64,000 nt of DNA, taken from the NCBI GenBank assembly GCA_963727765.1, contig CAVSGZ010000007.1, forward strand, positions 372,001 through 436,000, written 5' to 3'. Source of the DNA: FEN-299 sp963727765 (lineage in GTDB: Bacteria; Acidobacteriota; Vicinamibacteria; Vicinamibacterales; Fen-181). This document shows positions 45,527-53,881 of the stretch, piece by piece. The notes beneath the pieces were generated by a model. It searched no databases. It worked only from the letters and a program-made list of their open reading frames with translations, and was not told where the DNA came from. Each line of letters opens with the position of its first letter. Position 1 is the first letter of the stretch. The position numbers and the translations under genes were made by a program.

Positions 45527-46783
45527 TCACTCGCGGCGTGAATCCCCACTCCGCTTCAGCTCCGTGACCGCGGCCTGATGCTCGAAGGAGCCCTTCTGGC
45601 AGCCGTCACGCGCGGCGGTCAGCAGCAGCACGCCCGCTTCCTCTTCCTCTCGCCACAACGCGCGCTCAGCCGCAAAGAGGTCCGCTTCGCACACCCGGCG
45701 ACTGGCCTCCCCGGCCTCTGGAACCGCGGCGGCCGAGCGCAAGTCCTCTGCGGTCGTCTGGCCCAGGTAGAATCGCAGCACGGGCCCGGGCCACCGCGTG
45801 AGATCGAGCTTGGCCGTGTGTTCGGCGAGTTCCGCGGCGTCGTCCTGCCCGAGGCGCTGTCGTGCGACATGTTCCCAGAGTACGCCGTAAGGGAAGCTCG
45901 GATCAGACGACGGACTCGAGTCGATGAAACTCCGAGCGTCTGCGGCGGCCCCGGCCAGATTGCCCGCGAGGAACTTCGAGAGCCCGCGTGCGAGCAGCGC
46001 CTCCGGCCGTGTCGGCTTGAGCTTGATGATCGTGTTGAGATCTGCGGCCGGAGGCTCGAGTTCGCTCCACAGTTGGTACGCCAGACCACGATCGCCGAAC
46101 GCACCCGTGTCGGGTTTGAGCCCGAGAGCCCGGTCGTAATCGGCGATGGCGCTCTCGGGCTGGCCGACGTTGACACGAGCTGCCGCGCGGCCGAGGAAAC
46201 CGCGCGGGTCGTTCGGCTCGAGCCGAATGTAGTGGTCGAAGTCCGCAATCGCCCGGTCGTACTGCTCTTGCTCGCTCAGCAGGCAGGCTCGCCGGTACCA
46301 CGCGAATGAATCCTTGGCATCGACCTCGAGGGCCTTGTCGTAATCCGCAAGCGCCTTGTCGGGTAGTCCGAGGCTGAGGTACACGAAGCCACGGGCCGTG
46401 TACAGGCCGGGGACCCTCGCGCCGCGCCGGAGGGCCTGATTGCAGTCGGCCAGGGCCTTGTCGAACTGCCGCTTGCGCGCGTAGCCGATGGCCCTGTAGA
46501 TGTAAACATCGACATGACTGGGCGCCTCGATGAGCGCCTGGCTGAAGCTCACCAGCGCGACGTCGTCCTGCCCGAGCTCGAGGGCCGCGGTTCCCCGGTT
46601 CACGTGCGCCGGCACCAGCAGCCGGAGGTCGGTCTCCGATGTGAGAAGCGCCAGGCAGCCGTCGAACCTCGTCATCGGGTCAGGGCTGCCGCACCTCTGC
46701 ATGTTCTGCGCGCGCGTCTGCGATGCAGCCGTGGCGGCGACCAAGAGCGCGAGGCACACGCCACACCAGGTTCTGGGCCGCAT
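45527..46783 (-). CDS. TPR-repeat protein, exported
   Basis: This protein of 418 aa starts with signal peptide MRPRTWCGVCLALLVAATAASQTRAQ. From about residue 55 to 300 there are about seven tetratricopeptide repeats (for example AIGYARKRQFDKALADCNQALRR, ARGFVYLSLGLPDKALADYDKALE, RACLLSEQEQYDRAIADFDHYIRLEP). TPR proteins act as scaffolds for protein partners. This one would be periplasmic. The C-terminal 100 aa have no motif. A longer frame upstream to 46942 lacks the signal. Confidence 0.82.
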   Translation of the reverse strand: MRPRTWCGVCLALLVAATAASQTRAQNMQRCGSPDPMTRFDGCLALLTSETDLRLLVPAHVNRGTAALELGQDDVALVSFSQALIEAPSHVDVYIYRAIGYARKRQFDKALADCNQALRRGARVPGLYTARGFVYLSLGLPDKALADYDKALEVDAKDSFAWYRRACLLSEQEQYDRAIADFDHYIRLEPNDPRGFLGRAAARVNVGQPESAIADYDRALGLKPDTGAFGDRGLAYQLWSELEPPAADLNTIIKLKPTRPEALLARGLSKFLAGNLAGAAADARSFIDSSPSSDPSFPYGVLWEHVARQRLGQDDAAELAEHTAKLDLTRWPGPVLRFYLGQTTAEDLRSAAAVPEAGEASRRVCEADLFAAERALWREEEEAGVLLLTAARDGCQKGSFEHQAAVTELKRSGDSRRE

Positions 46784-46933
46784 CTCGGACCTCCACCGCG
46801 TCAGAGTCCCCGTCGCTCCACGCGCGGACCCGCCTCTCCGCTTCCCGCCACGAGCACGATCGGCGCGACTCGCGGCGGGCGAGCGGCGGATCACCATCGC
46901 AGCATAGCAGAACGAAGGCGGGGCAGAGGTCTG

Positions 46934-46947
46934 CGTCCCCAACGGGA
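46934..46947. repeat. tRNA-Glu 3'-end repeat, copy 1
   Basis: CGTCCCCAACGGGA is a 14-base copy of the 3' end of the tRNA-Glu gene at 48089-48102 (T-arm plus acceptor stem), without the rest of the tRNA. It lies beyond the 3' side of the Ig-like lipoprotein gene. Confidence 0.75.
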
Positions 46948-47033
46948 GATGAGGCCCTTTGGACGTGCGTGCTGGACGTTGTAGTCCCGCGCAAGGCGGC
47001 TTGAGATCGAATGAGTGTGCGGCGGCGCTAGTC

Positions 47034-47522
47034 CTAGGGCGTCACGGTGATCGTGGCCGTCGCGTCCTTGGACATCAAGTCCCAAGTACCGCTGCCCCCT
47101 AGAATCACTCGGAACATCGGGTGATACCTGCCGGGTGTGGCCGGTGCGTGATACGTCACCGTACTCGGGAGGGCATCTCCGGCAGTGACCGTCAGGTACC
47201 CCCATGGACAGAGCGTCGCCGGAGGCACCCACGAGGTAGTCGCACAATTCGACGTGCCGGGGCCGTCAAGCTCCTCCTGCATCCACCACAGGTGGAATTC
47301 GGTATGTGTGTAGTTCGTGAAGCCGGTAGCGTTCCCCGTCAGGGTCAGGGTGCCGCCAACTTGAACAGTGGCCTGGACCGGAGTGACCTGGACAACGAAC
47401 AAGTCGGAGGGCGGGAGTCCGCTGGGGCCGCAGTTGCCGGCCAGTAGTGCGGTCAGAGGAGCGACCAGAAGGGCAATAGCGCGTGTAGAGGGGATGCGAG
47501 CAAGGCGCCGCAAGTCGAGCAT
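47034..47522 (-). CDS. Small exported protein with an Ig-like fold, orphan
   Basis: This protein of 162 aa begins MLDLRRLARIPSTRAIALLVAPLTALLAGNC, where GNC may be a lipidation site. The mature part has repeated beta-strand patterns (LFVVQVTPVQATVQVGGTLTLTGNATGF, DATATITVTP) typical of bacterial Ig-like domains. No family match is certain. The gene lies between two copies of the tRNA-Glu 3' end and is lower in GC than its neighbours, which suggests acquisition by transfer. Confidence 0.65.
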   Translation of the reverse strand: MLDLRRLARIPSTRAIALLVAPLTALLAGNCGPSGLPPSDLFVVQVTPVQATVQVGGTLTLTGNATGFTNYTHTEFHLWWMQEELDGPGTSNCATTSWVPPATLCPWGYLTVTAGDALPSTVTYHAPATPGRYHPMFRVILGGSGTWDLMSKDATATITVTP

Positions 47523-47606
47523 CGGATGCCTCCGCGCATTGTCTGCGAGTACATGACTGGAAGGAAGGACGAGGTTACCGCGGGGGGAGACGAGAAAGGA
47601 CTTTGG

Positions 47607-47620
47607 CGTCCCCAACGGGA
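47607..47620. repeat. tRNA-Glu 3'-end repeat, copy 2
   Basis: CGTCCCCAACGGGA again copies the tRNA-Glu 3' end. Read on the minus strand it continues GGGGACGCCA, so it even includes a discriminator G and a CCA end, which the functional tRNA gene lacks. Confidence 0.78.
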
Positions 47621-47703
47621 ACCGCAATTATGTGGACGGTGGAATTCTCAGGAATTGTGAGGCGGGCGGCGTAGCGAGAGTTCAGTAGAAACCGCCCCAC
47701 AGG

Positions 47704-48000
47704 TTAGTTGCGAACGCGTCGGCTGGCGACGAACCGGTCGACTGGCCCCCACAGTAGGAGGGCACACCCAGCGGGAAACGTCCAGAGGGCCGCCACCCAG
47801 CGGGCCCACTGCTTGCCTTTGAACATGAGCGCGTAGAGGACGACAAGACCAGCGCACCACGCGAAGAGGATGCTGTAAACCTCTGTCCTGCTATGGTCCG
47901 TGCTGCTGAACAGGGCCTTCGGTATTGCCAGAAGGCATACGGCGATATGGATCTTCAGGAGCAGCGGGATGCGGTCGGCGGCGTCGTCCGAGTTTCCCAT
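47704..48000 (-). CDS. Small membrane protein of unknown function, orphan
   Basis: This protein of 98 aa begins MGNSDDAADRIPLL and has two or three hydrophobic stretches (IHIAVCLLAIPKALF, YSILFAWCAGLVVLYALMF, WVAALWTFPAGCALLLW). It is probably an inner-membrane protein. No family recognised. It lies between tRNA-Glu and the second 3'-end copy, so it may be part of a mobile or formerly mobile stretch. Confidence 0.6.
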   Translation of the reverse strand: MGNSDDAADRIPLLLKIHIAVCLLAIPKALFSSTDHSRTEVYSILFAWCAGLVVLYALMFKGKQWARWVAALWTFPAGCALLLWGPVDRFVASRRVRN

Positions 48001-48088
48001 ACAACCCCTCGGCTCGTACCGGCCGACTCTACCGCCAAGCGGCGGGCGAGGCAAGCGGGTTGCGGGGCGGGGTGCGAAGGAGGGATTC

Positions 48089-48161
48089 GTCCCCAACGGG
48101 ATTCGAACCCGTGTTTTGGCCTTGAAAGGGCCACGTCCTGGGCCTCTGGACGATGGGGACG
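48089..48161 (-). tRNA. tRNA-Glu (UUC)
   Basis: On the minus strand the sequence folds as a full cloverleaf: acceptor stem GTCCCCA paired with TGGGGAC, a D-arm, anticodon stem TGGCC/GGCCA with loop CTTTCAA giving anticodon UUC, and the T-arm ACGGGTTCGAATCCCGT. Discriminator base G. CCA is not encoded. The 3' end is duplicated twice downstream (46934 and 47607), as expected at an integration hot spot. Confidence 0.95.
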
Positions 48162-48248
48162 TGCGGAATGAACTTCCAAGTCTAGCACGCGCGATTTCTG
48201 AAGGGCAACGCGCCGGCCGCAAGTCGCGAGCCGTGAGCTGCCCGCGCG

Positions 48249-49415
48249 TCAGTACAGAAACATCGGCTTCCCCATCATCCCGAACACGCGCGGACGGTAG
48301 TTCAGCGCATCGTAAAACGCCGCCACGTCCACGCGCTTCCTGCCCGCCACCACGAGGTCGAGCGGCACGGTCGTGTAGACGCCCTGCTGCAGCGACACCA
48401 TCCGTCCGGTGTGGCCGCTCGCTACCTGGTCGCAGGCCAGCGTGCCGAAGGAGACCGCCACCATCCGGTCCAGCGAGTCCGGCGCCCCGGACCGCAGGAT
48501 GTAGGTCAGTTGCTCGTACATGATGTTCACGCCGCTGCGCCGCCGAATCTCCTGCGAGACGACGTAACCGATGCCGCCCAGCTTCCGATGCCCGTAGGCA
48601 TCCTCTTCACCCGATTCGTGGATGGCGCCCCCCGCCGGGCGCGCGCCCTCCGAGATGGTGACGAGCGCGTAGTTCGAGGGATTGCGCTTGCGGTCCTCGA
48701 CCAGCAGGGCCACCAGGCGGTCGAGATCGAACGGCACCTCCGAGATGAGCGCCCGATCGACGTCGGCCAGGTATGCCGCGAACAGCGACGTCTCGCCCGA
48801 GTTGCGCCCGAACAACTCGACGACACCAATCCGCTCGTGCGAGCCGACCGACGTGCGGAAGTTCATGATCGCGTCGACCGACCGGGTCACGGCGGTGGAG
48901 AAGCCGATGCAGTAATCGGTCCCGAACACGTCGTTGTCCATCGTCTTGGGGATGGCGACGACGGCGAAGCGCTCCTGGTGGAGGCGACTGGCGAAACTGA
49001 GCGTGTCGTCGCCGCCGATCGCAATGAGCGCGTCGAGGCCGAGGTGCTCGAGCACGCGGAGGGCATGCCGGGTGCAGTCCACGCGCCCGTCCGGACGCGC
49101 GAGCCTGTCCTCCTGCCGGACGAACGTCGGCACGTCCTCCGGCTTCAGGCTGGCCGGATTCGTCCTCGACGTGTGCAGCATCGTCCCGCCCGTGCGATCG
49201 ATTGTGCGCACGCGGTCGGGCGGCAATGGGAGCACCAGGGCATCCACGGATGCGGAGTCGCCCGGGTCGATGTCGAGCAGGCTGAGCCAGCCCCGACGCA
49301 GGCCGAGGACCTCGATGCCGTGACTCTGCGCCCGGATCGCGACGGCCTTGATGACCGTGTTGAGCCCGGGCACGTCGCCGCCGCCGGTCAAAATGCCGAT
49401 TCGACGGATGGCCAT
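48249..49415 (-). CDS. 6-phosphofructokinase, PPi-type signature
   Basis: This cytosolic enzyme has 388 aa. RIGILTGGGDVPGLN (N-terminal phosphate loop), AIGGDDTLSFA and IPKTMDNDV are the key motifs. ATP-dependent enzymes carry GGDG and PGTIDND at the same sites, whereas GGDD and PKT are typical of pyrophosphate-dependent enzymes, so PPi is the likely phosphate donor. The fructose-6-phosphate site (GFSTAVTRSVDAI, ELFGRNSGETSLFAAY) is intact. GGGAG lies about 7 bases before the ATG at 49415. It stands alone. The assignment to PPi is by two diagnostic residues only. Confidence 0.85.
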   Translation of the reverse strand: MAIRRIGILTGGGDVPGLNTVIKAVAIRAQSHGIEVLGLRRGWLSLLDIDPGDSASVDALVLPLPPDRVRTIDRTGGTMLHTSRTNPASLKPEDVPTFVRQEDRLARPDGRVDCTRHALRVLEHLGLDALIAIGGDDTLSFASRLHQERFAVVAIPKTMDNDVFGTDYCIGFSTAVTRSVDAIMNFRTSVGSHERIGVVELFGRNSGETSLFAAYLADVDRALISEVPFDLDRLVALLVEDRKRNPSNYALVTISEGARPAGGAIHESGEEDAYGHRKLGGIGYVVSQEIRRRSGVNIMYEQLTYILRSGAPDSLDRMVAVSFGTLACDQVASGHTGRMVSLQQGVYTTVPLDLVVAGRKRVDVAAFYDALNYRPRVFGMMGKPMFLY

Positions 49416-49632
49416 GGCCAGCTCCCTGCTGGCGACTCGCGGCCGTTCAGTCATCCGCGCGGCATGACCTGGTGCGGCCGGACTCGCGGTCCTGGGGATG
49501 TGATGGGGAATGATAACAGGAACGCCGCCATGGAGGCCGGGCGGCGCCGGCCACTCCGCAACGGTTGTGCTACGATGACCGGAAGACGCCGCGCCGGCCC
49601 GTCCGATCCGGCGTGGCGGCCTCCCGCCATCA

Positions 49633-49707
49633 GGGCCGGTAGCTCAGTGGTAGAGCATCGCACTTTTAATGCGGTGGTCGTGGGTTCGATCCCCACCCGG
49701 CTCACCA
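49633..49707 (+). tRNA. tRNA-Lys (UUU)
   Basis: A full cloverleaf is visible: acceptor stem GGGCCGG with CCGGCTC (one G-U pair), D-arm GCTC/GAGC, anticodon loop CTTTTAA giving UUU, T-arm GTGGGTTCGATCCCCAC. Discriminator A, and CCA seems encoded at 49705-49707. It is convergent with the methyltransferase gene, 10 bases from its stop. Confidence 0.95.
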
Positions 49708-49717
49708 GAACCTCGAG

Positions 49718-50395
49718 TCACCTTCGTTTGTAGGAAATCGAAATTCCCTCGCCGGCCGGCGTGATGATCGAGGTCAGCACGTTCGGGTGCTGCTCGATCG
49801 CCTGGAGGAAGTCCGGCATGTCCTTCCCCTTGTTCACGACGTTGTGCGCGAGGAAGACGCCGCCGCCCTCGAGGCGCGGGAGCACGAGGTCGAAGAACCG
49901 CTTGTAGTCCTTCTTCCACGCGTCGAGGAACACGAAGTCGAACGTGCCCGGCAGCCGGGGAATCTCCTTGAACGCGTCCCCCTGCACGACCTGGACGATG
50001 TCGGCGAGGCCGGCCCGCCGGACGTTGTCGGCCGCTTCGCGGGCGCGGCCGGGATCGTATTCGATCGTCACGAGCCGACCGCCCGTCTCGCGCACGCCCA
50101 GGCCGATCCAGATCGCGCTGTACCCGCTGGCCGATCCGATCTCGAGCGCGCGCTTGGCGCGGCTGGCCGCCGCCATCACGCGCAGGAAGCGCCCATCCTC
50201 TTCCGATACCGCCAGCAGTCCCGTGTCCGCCTGCTTGATCTGCCCCAGCAGCTTGCTCAGTTCGGGCGAAAGCTGCGACGACGGCCGGGGCGGCGGCTGG
50301 GGCGGCGCTCCGCCCCGACTGAGAGACGATGCCAGCGCGAGCGCGACGGCGAGGACGGCAAGACGGAAGAGCATGGTGCGTGAGGGGTGCGTCAT
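49718..50395 (-). CDS. O-methyltransferase-like protein with N-terminal signal or anchor
   Basis: This protein of 225 aa starts MTHPSRTMLFRLAVLAVALALASSLSRGG, a signal peptide or membrane anchor, followed by a Pro-rich linker. The rest is a class I SAM-dependent methyltransferase of the COMT type: KRALEIGSASGYSAIWIGLG is the SAM loop, VTIEYDPGRA the acidic loop, FDFVFLDAWKKDY the catalytic metal region and FLAHNVVNKGKDMPDF a further landmark. Exported methyltransferases are unusual because SAM is cytoplasmic. The domain may face the cytoplasm behind an N-terminal anchor. It starts 2 bases after the hemY stop, so it belongs to the heme operon. Confidence 0.8.
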   Translation of the reverse strand: MTHPSRTMLFRLAVLAVALALASSLSRGGAPPQPPPRPSSQLSPELSKLLGQIKQADTGLLAVSEEDGRFLRVMAAASRAKRALEIGSASGYSAIWIGLGVRETGGRLVTIEYDPGRAREAADNVRRAGLADIVQVVQGDAFKEIPRLPGTFDFVFLDAWKKDYKRFFDLVLPRLEGGGVFLAHNVVNKGKDMPDFLQAIEQHPNVLTSIITPAGEGISISYKRR

Positions 50396-50397
50396 AG

Positions 50398-51783
50398 TCA
50401 CTCGATTCGATGGGCGCGAACCCAGGCGGCCGCTTCCGCCGCCGTCTTGCGGGCATCCGCGACGCAGTCGGGAACCCCGACGCCTCGGAAGCCCGACCCG
50501 GTGACGTAGAGCCCGGGCAGGCCGGACAGCCGGCGATCGATCTCCGCAATGATATCCAGATGGCCGACATTGTGCTGGGCGTTGGCGCGTTCCCAGCGGT
50601 GGAGCTTGGCGAACAGCGGCTCGGCGGTGATCCCGTGCAGCCTTACCATCTCCGCCTTCGACGCGGCAATCAGGTCGTCGTCGGATCGCCGGAAGGCCCC
50701 CGGGTCGCGCGCGCCGCCGACAAACGCCCGCAGCAGGACATAACCCTCGGGTGCGCGGTCGCGCCACTTCGAGGAGATCCACGAGCCGGCCATGATGAGG
50801 GTCTTCTCGACGCGGGGGATCACGAAGCCCGATCCGTGCAGCGGATGCGCCACGTCCGCACGGCGATACCCGAACGTCACCGTGGCGCTTGAAGCGTACG
50901 GAATCCGCTCGCAGAGCGCGGCCAGGTCGCCATCAATCGGGCGCACGACGTTGGCCGCCACGTAGGCCGGCGCGCAGACGACGACGGCGGAGGCCGAGAG
51001 CGTGTCGCCCGACTCGAGCGTGATGCGGTAGCCGTCGCCACGCGCGACCGACCTGACACCGGCGTTGAGCGAGACGGCGTCGCCGGGAAGCACGCGAAGC
51101 AGTGCCTCGACGATCTCCTCGAGGCCGCCGGGCAGGGACATGAAAGCCCCGTGGCTCGACTTGGGCTGGCGGATCTGGCGGAACGCGCGGAGCACGCTGC
51201 CGTGCTTCCGCTCGGCCTCGAGAAACCTCGGGAAGAGCGCGCGCATCGAGAGGCGATCCACGTCGCCCGCGTGGATGCCGGCGAGCAGCGGTTCGGCGAG
51301 ATAGGTGACCGCTTCGGAGCCGAACCGGCGCCCGATGAACGACGCGATCGACTCGTCGGCGCCGTCGGTCTTCCTGGGCACGAACAGCTCGGCCGCCATC
51401 CGCGCCTTGCCCGCGAGCGAGAAGAGCCGCGTCGCGGCCAGCGCGCTGACGTTGCGCGGGATGCCGAGCATCGAGCTCTCGGGCAGCGGGTGCAGCGTCC
51501 CCTTCTTCAGGATGTAGGCGGCGCGGGGCAGCGAGGTCGGGAACAGCCGATCGCCAAGCCCCAGTTCCTTGCAGAGGGTGATGGCGGCGGGCTTCTGGAT
51601 GAGCAGCGCGTCGGGGCCCGCGTCGAAGGTGAAGCCGTCGATCTTCTCGGTGAAGATCACGCCGCCGGCGCGCGCGCCTCGCTCCAGCACGAGGAAGCGA
51701 ATCCCGCGCTGCTGGAGTTCGTACGCCGCCGCCAGCCCGGCGATCCCGCCGCCTACGATGATGACGTCGTACCGATCGGCCAT
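50398..51783 (-). CDS. hemY: Coproporphyrinogen/protoporphyrinogen oxidase HemY (CgoX)
   Basis: This FAD-dependent oxidase of about 461 aa has ADRYDVIIVGGGIAGLAAAYEL (dinucleotide-binding loop), RFLVLERGARAGGVI, a C-terminal GVGVPDCVADARKTA motif and a long substrate domain. It oxidises a porphyrinogen six electrons to the porphyrin. HemY of Gram-positive bacteria acts on coproporphyrinogen III. Its order after hemE and hemH matches the hemEHY operon of Bacillus, and the window also has a HemQ-like gene, so the coproporphyrin route is inferred. Start 51783 follows AGGTG. Gap to hemH is 22 bases. Confidence 0.9.
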   Translation of the reverse strand: MADRYDVIIVGGGIAGLAAAYELQQRGIRFLVLERGARAGGVIFTEKIDGFTFDAGPDALLIQKPAAITLCKELGLGDRLFPTSLPRAAYILKKGTLHPLPESSMLGIPRNVSALAATRLFSLAGKARMAAELFVPRKTDGADESIASFIGRRFGSEAVTYLAEPLLAGIHAGDVDRLSMRALFPRFLEAERKHGSVLRAFRQIRQPKSSHGAFMSLPGGLEEIVEALLRVLPGDAVSLNAGVRSVARGDGYRITLESGDTLSASAVVVCAPAYVAANVVRPIDGDLAALCERIPYASSATVTFGYRRADVAHPLHGSGFVIPRVEKTLIMAGSWISSKWRDRAPEGYVLLRAFVGGARDPGAFRRSDDDLIAASKAEMVRLHGITAEPLFAKLHRWERANAQHNVGHLDIIAEIDRRLSGLPGLYVTGSGFRGVGVPDCVADARKTAAEAAAWVRAHRIE

Positions 51784-51805
51784 GCACACCTATGTGCCAA
51801 TGCAA

Positions 51806-52687
51806 CTACACGAGACGCTGTCGGACCAGGTCCTCGAGTAGCGAAATGAACTCTTCCGAATCGTTGAGCGATGTCGTCCGACGAAGCTCGACTCCGCACG
51901 CGGCCGCCGTCTCCGCGGCCTGCACGTCGATGTCGAACAGGATCTCCGTGTGGTCGCTGACGAAGCCGATGGGGACGACCAGCAGACGCCGGACGGCGGC
52001 AGCCGCGCGCTCGCGGATGAACGCGTTCAGCTCCGGGCCGATCCACGGCTCGGGCGTGCGGCCCGCGCTCTGAAACGCGAGGTCATAGCGGTCGATCCCT
52101 GCAAGCCGGGCCACGCCGCCCGCCGTGGCTCGAACCTCGTCGACATACGGGTCTCCCGACGCGATCACGCGCTCGGGCAGCGAGTGCGCGGTGAACACCA
52201 CCCGCTCGCCGGGCCGAACGCCGCCGGCCTCGCGAACCCTGGCCGCAAACGCGTCGAGCAGCCGCGGGTGCGCATGGTACGACCCGACGCATTCGAAGGC
52301 CGTGCCGACCGGTATGGACGCCTGCGCGTCTTGCGCATATTTCCTGACGCTGAGCGTGGAGAACTGCGGAGCCAGTGGAATCCCCACGACGCGGGTCGCG
52401 CCGGCGCCGGCCAGTTCGCCAATCGCCTCGGCGATGAACGGGTGCCAGTTGCGCATGCCCGCAGCCACGGGCACTCGGTCCCCGAGCCGAGCCGCGAGCG
52501 CGTCGCGCTGCTTGAGCGTGATCTCGGTCAGCGGAGATCGTCCGCCGATGGCCGAGTAGTTGTGCCGCATCTCGGCGAGGAGTTCTGCCGACGGCGCGCG
52601 CCCGCCGCGCACGCGGGTCAGGTACTCCGGCATCTGGTCGAGTGATGAGGGCGTGCCGTGCGCCATCAGGAGAACTGCGGTGGACAT
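51806..52687 (-). CDS. hemH: Ferrochelatase HemH
   Basis: This enzyme of 293 aa inserts iron into a porphyrin. It carries VAAGMRNWHPFIAEA near residue 78, FTAHSLPE with the catalytic His (near residue 168), and VSDHTEILFDID with the catalytic Glu (near residue 240). Length is close to the shorter Gram-positive-type ferrochelatases, some of which use coproporphyrin III. No 2Fe-2S cysteines are visible at the C-terminus. It lies 3 bases from the end of hemE and 22 from hemY, in one operon. Confidence 0.93.
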   Translation of the reverse strand: MSTAVLLMAHGTPSSLDQMPEYLTRVRGGRAPSAELLAEMRHNYSAIGGRSPLTEITLKQRDALAARLGDRVPVAAGMRNWHPFIAEAIGELAGAGATRVVGIPLAPQFSTLSVRKYAQDAQASIPVGTAFECVGSYHAHPRLLDAFAARVREAGGVRPGERVVFTAHSLPERVIASGDPYVDEVRATAGGVARLAGIDRYDLAFQSAGRTPEPWIGPELNAFIRERAAAAVRRLLVVPIGFVSDHTEILFDIDVQAAETAAACGVELRRTTSLNDSEEFISLLEDLVRQRLV

Positions 52688-52690
52688 GAT

Positions 52691-53728
52691 CTACTGCTTG
52701 GTACCCATCCCGAACTGGTGCACGTGGTTCGCGAGCGCCTCCACCGCCGCCACACTCGTCCCCGGCAGGATCCCGTGCCCGAGGTTGAAGATGTGGCCCG
52801 GGCGTCCGCCGGCTCTTCCCAGCACGTCGTCGGCGGCCGCCAGCAGGCGATCCCGTGGTGCAAGAAGCAGTGTCGGGTCGAGGTTCCCCTGGATCGCGCG
52901 GTCCGCGCCGATGCGCCCCCAGGCCTCGTCGAGCGGGATGCGCCAGTCCGCCCCCACGACGTCGCCGCCGGCCTCTGCGATAAGTGGCAGCAGCATGGCG
53001 GTGCCGGTGCCGAAGTGGATCGTCGGGACGCCGGCCGACTTCAGCCGGTCGAAGATGTGCCGGCTGTGCGGCAGCACGAACTCCCGATAGTCTGCAGGCC
53101 CGAGCGCCCCCACCCAGGAGTCGAACAACTGCACGGCGTCGGCGCCGGCTTCGACCTGCGCGACCAGGTACTCGGCCGCCGTGTCGGCCAGCAGGCCGCA
53201 GAGCCGGTGCCACGCCGCCGGGTTGCCGTACATGAGGGACTTGGTGTGCGCGAAGTGGTTCGAGTGGCCCCCCTCGATGGCGTAGGACGCCAGCGTGAAC
53301 GGGGCGCCAGCGAACCCGATGAGCGGGACCAGGCCGGCGAGCTCGATCTTGGCGAGACCAATCGCCTCCAGGACCGGCGCAAGGCTCTCGCGCGGCTCGA
53401 AGGGCGAGAGGGCAGTGATGTCCGCTTCCGCGCGGATCGGCCGCTCGACCCTCGGACCGTCGCCTTTGACGAAATCGAAGGGCAGGCCGAGCGGCTCGAG
53501 GGGCAGGAGCAGGTCCGAGAAGATGATGGCGGCGTCCAGCGGAAAGCGCCGAATCGGCTGCAGGGTGACTTCGACCGCCAGGTCGGGTGTCCGGCACAAT
53601 TCGAGCATCGAGTGGCGTTCGCGCAGGGCGCGGTATTCGCTCATGTAGCGGCCCGCCTGGCGCATGAACCAGACCGGGGTGGCGTCAACGGGCTGGCGCC
53701 TGCACGCTCGCAGGAATCGATCGTTCAT
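52691..53728 (-). CDS. hemE: Uroporphyrinogen decarboxylase HemE
   Basis: This enzyme of 345 aa removes four acetate carboxyls from uroporphyrinogen III to make coproporphyrinogen III. The signatures PVWFMRQAGRYMSEYRALRER (residues 18-38) and GFAGAPFTLASYAIEGG are both present, as is the catalytic-region Asp in IIFSDLLLPLEPLG. First gene of the hemE-hemH-hemY-methyltransferase operon. Start MNDRFLRACRR at 53728. The longer open frame upstream has no homology. Confidence 0.95.
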   Translation of the reverse strand: MNDRFLRACRRQPVDATPVWFMRQAGRYMSEYRALRERHSMLELCRTPDLAVEVTLQPIRRFPLDAAIIFSDLLLPLEPLGLPFDFVKGDGPRVERPIRAEADITALSPFEPRESLAPVLEAIGLAKIELAGLVPLIGFAGAPFTLASYAIEGGHSNHFAHTKSLMYGNPAAWHRLCGLLADTAAEYLVAQVEAGADAVQLFDSWVGALGPADYREFVLPHSRHIFDRLKSAGVPTIHFGTGTAMLLPLIAEAGGDVVGADWRIPLDEAWGRIGADRAIQGNLDPTLLLAPRDRLLAAADDVLGRAGGRPGHIFNLGHGILPGTSVAAVEALANHVHQFGMGTKQ

Positions 53729-53819
53729 GGGGTGGTCTCCGGACCCGCGGCAAAGAGCCCAGTATCTCACATCCCGGAGGCGGGGCATGCCGGCGCGCCG
53801 TGGGTGGGTTGACATTGAT

Positions 53820-53827
53820 GCTATACT
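53820..53827 (+). promoter_or_regulatory. Extended -10 promoter element
   Basis: TGCTATACT contains TGnTATACT, an extended -10 box that does not need a -35 element. It lies about 55 bases upstream of the GTG start at 53882. A TTGACA at 53809-53814 is only 7 bases from the -10 box and is not a proper -35 element. Confidence 0.45.
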
Positions 53828-53881
53828 TCCTCGCTTGATCGGCTCATTGCCGCGTCTGGCGGTGTTCTCAAGGGAGGCCGT

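Noticed and set aside
53809..53814. TTGACA as a -35 box for the gene at 53882
   Set aside because: Only 7 bases separate it from the TATACT box. An extended -10 explains the site better.
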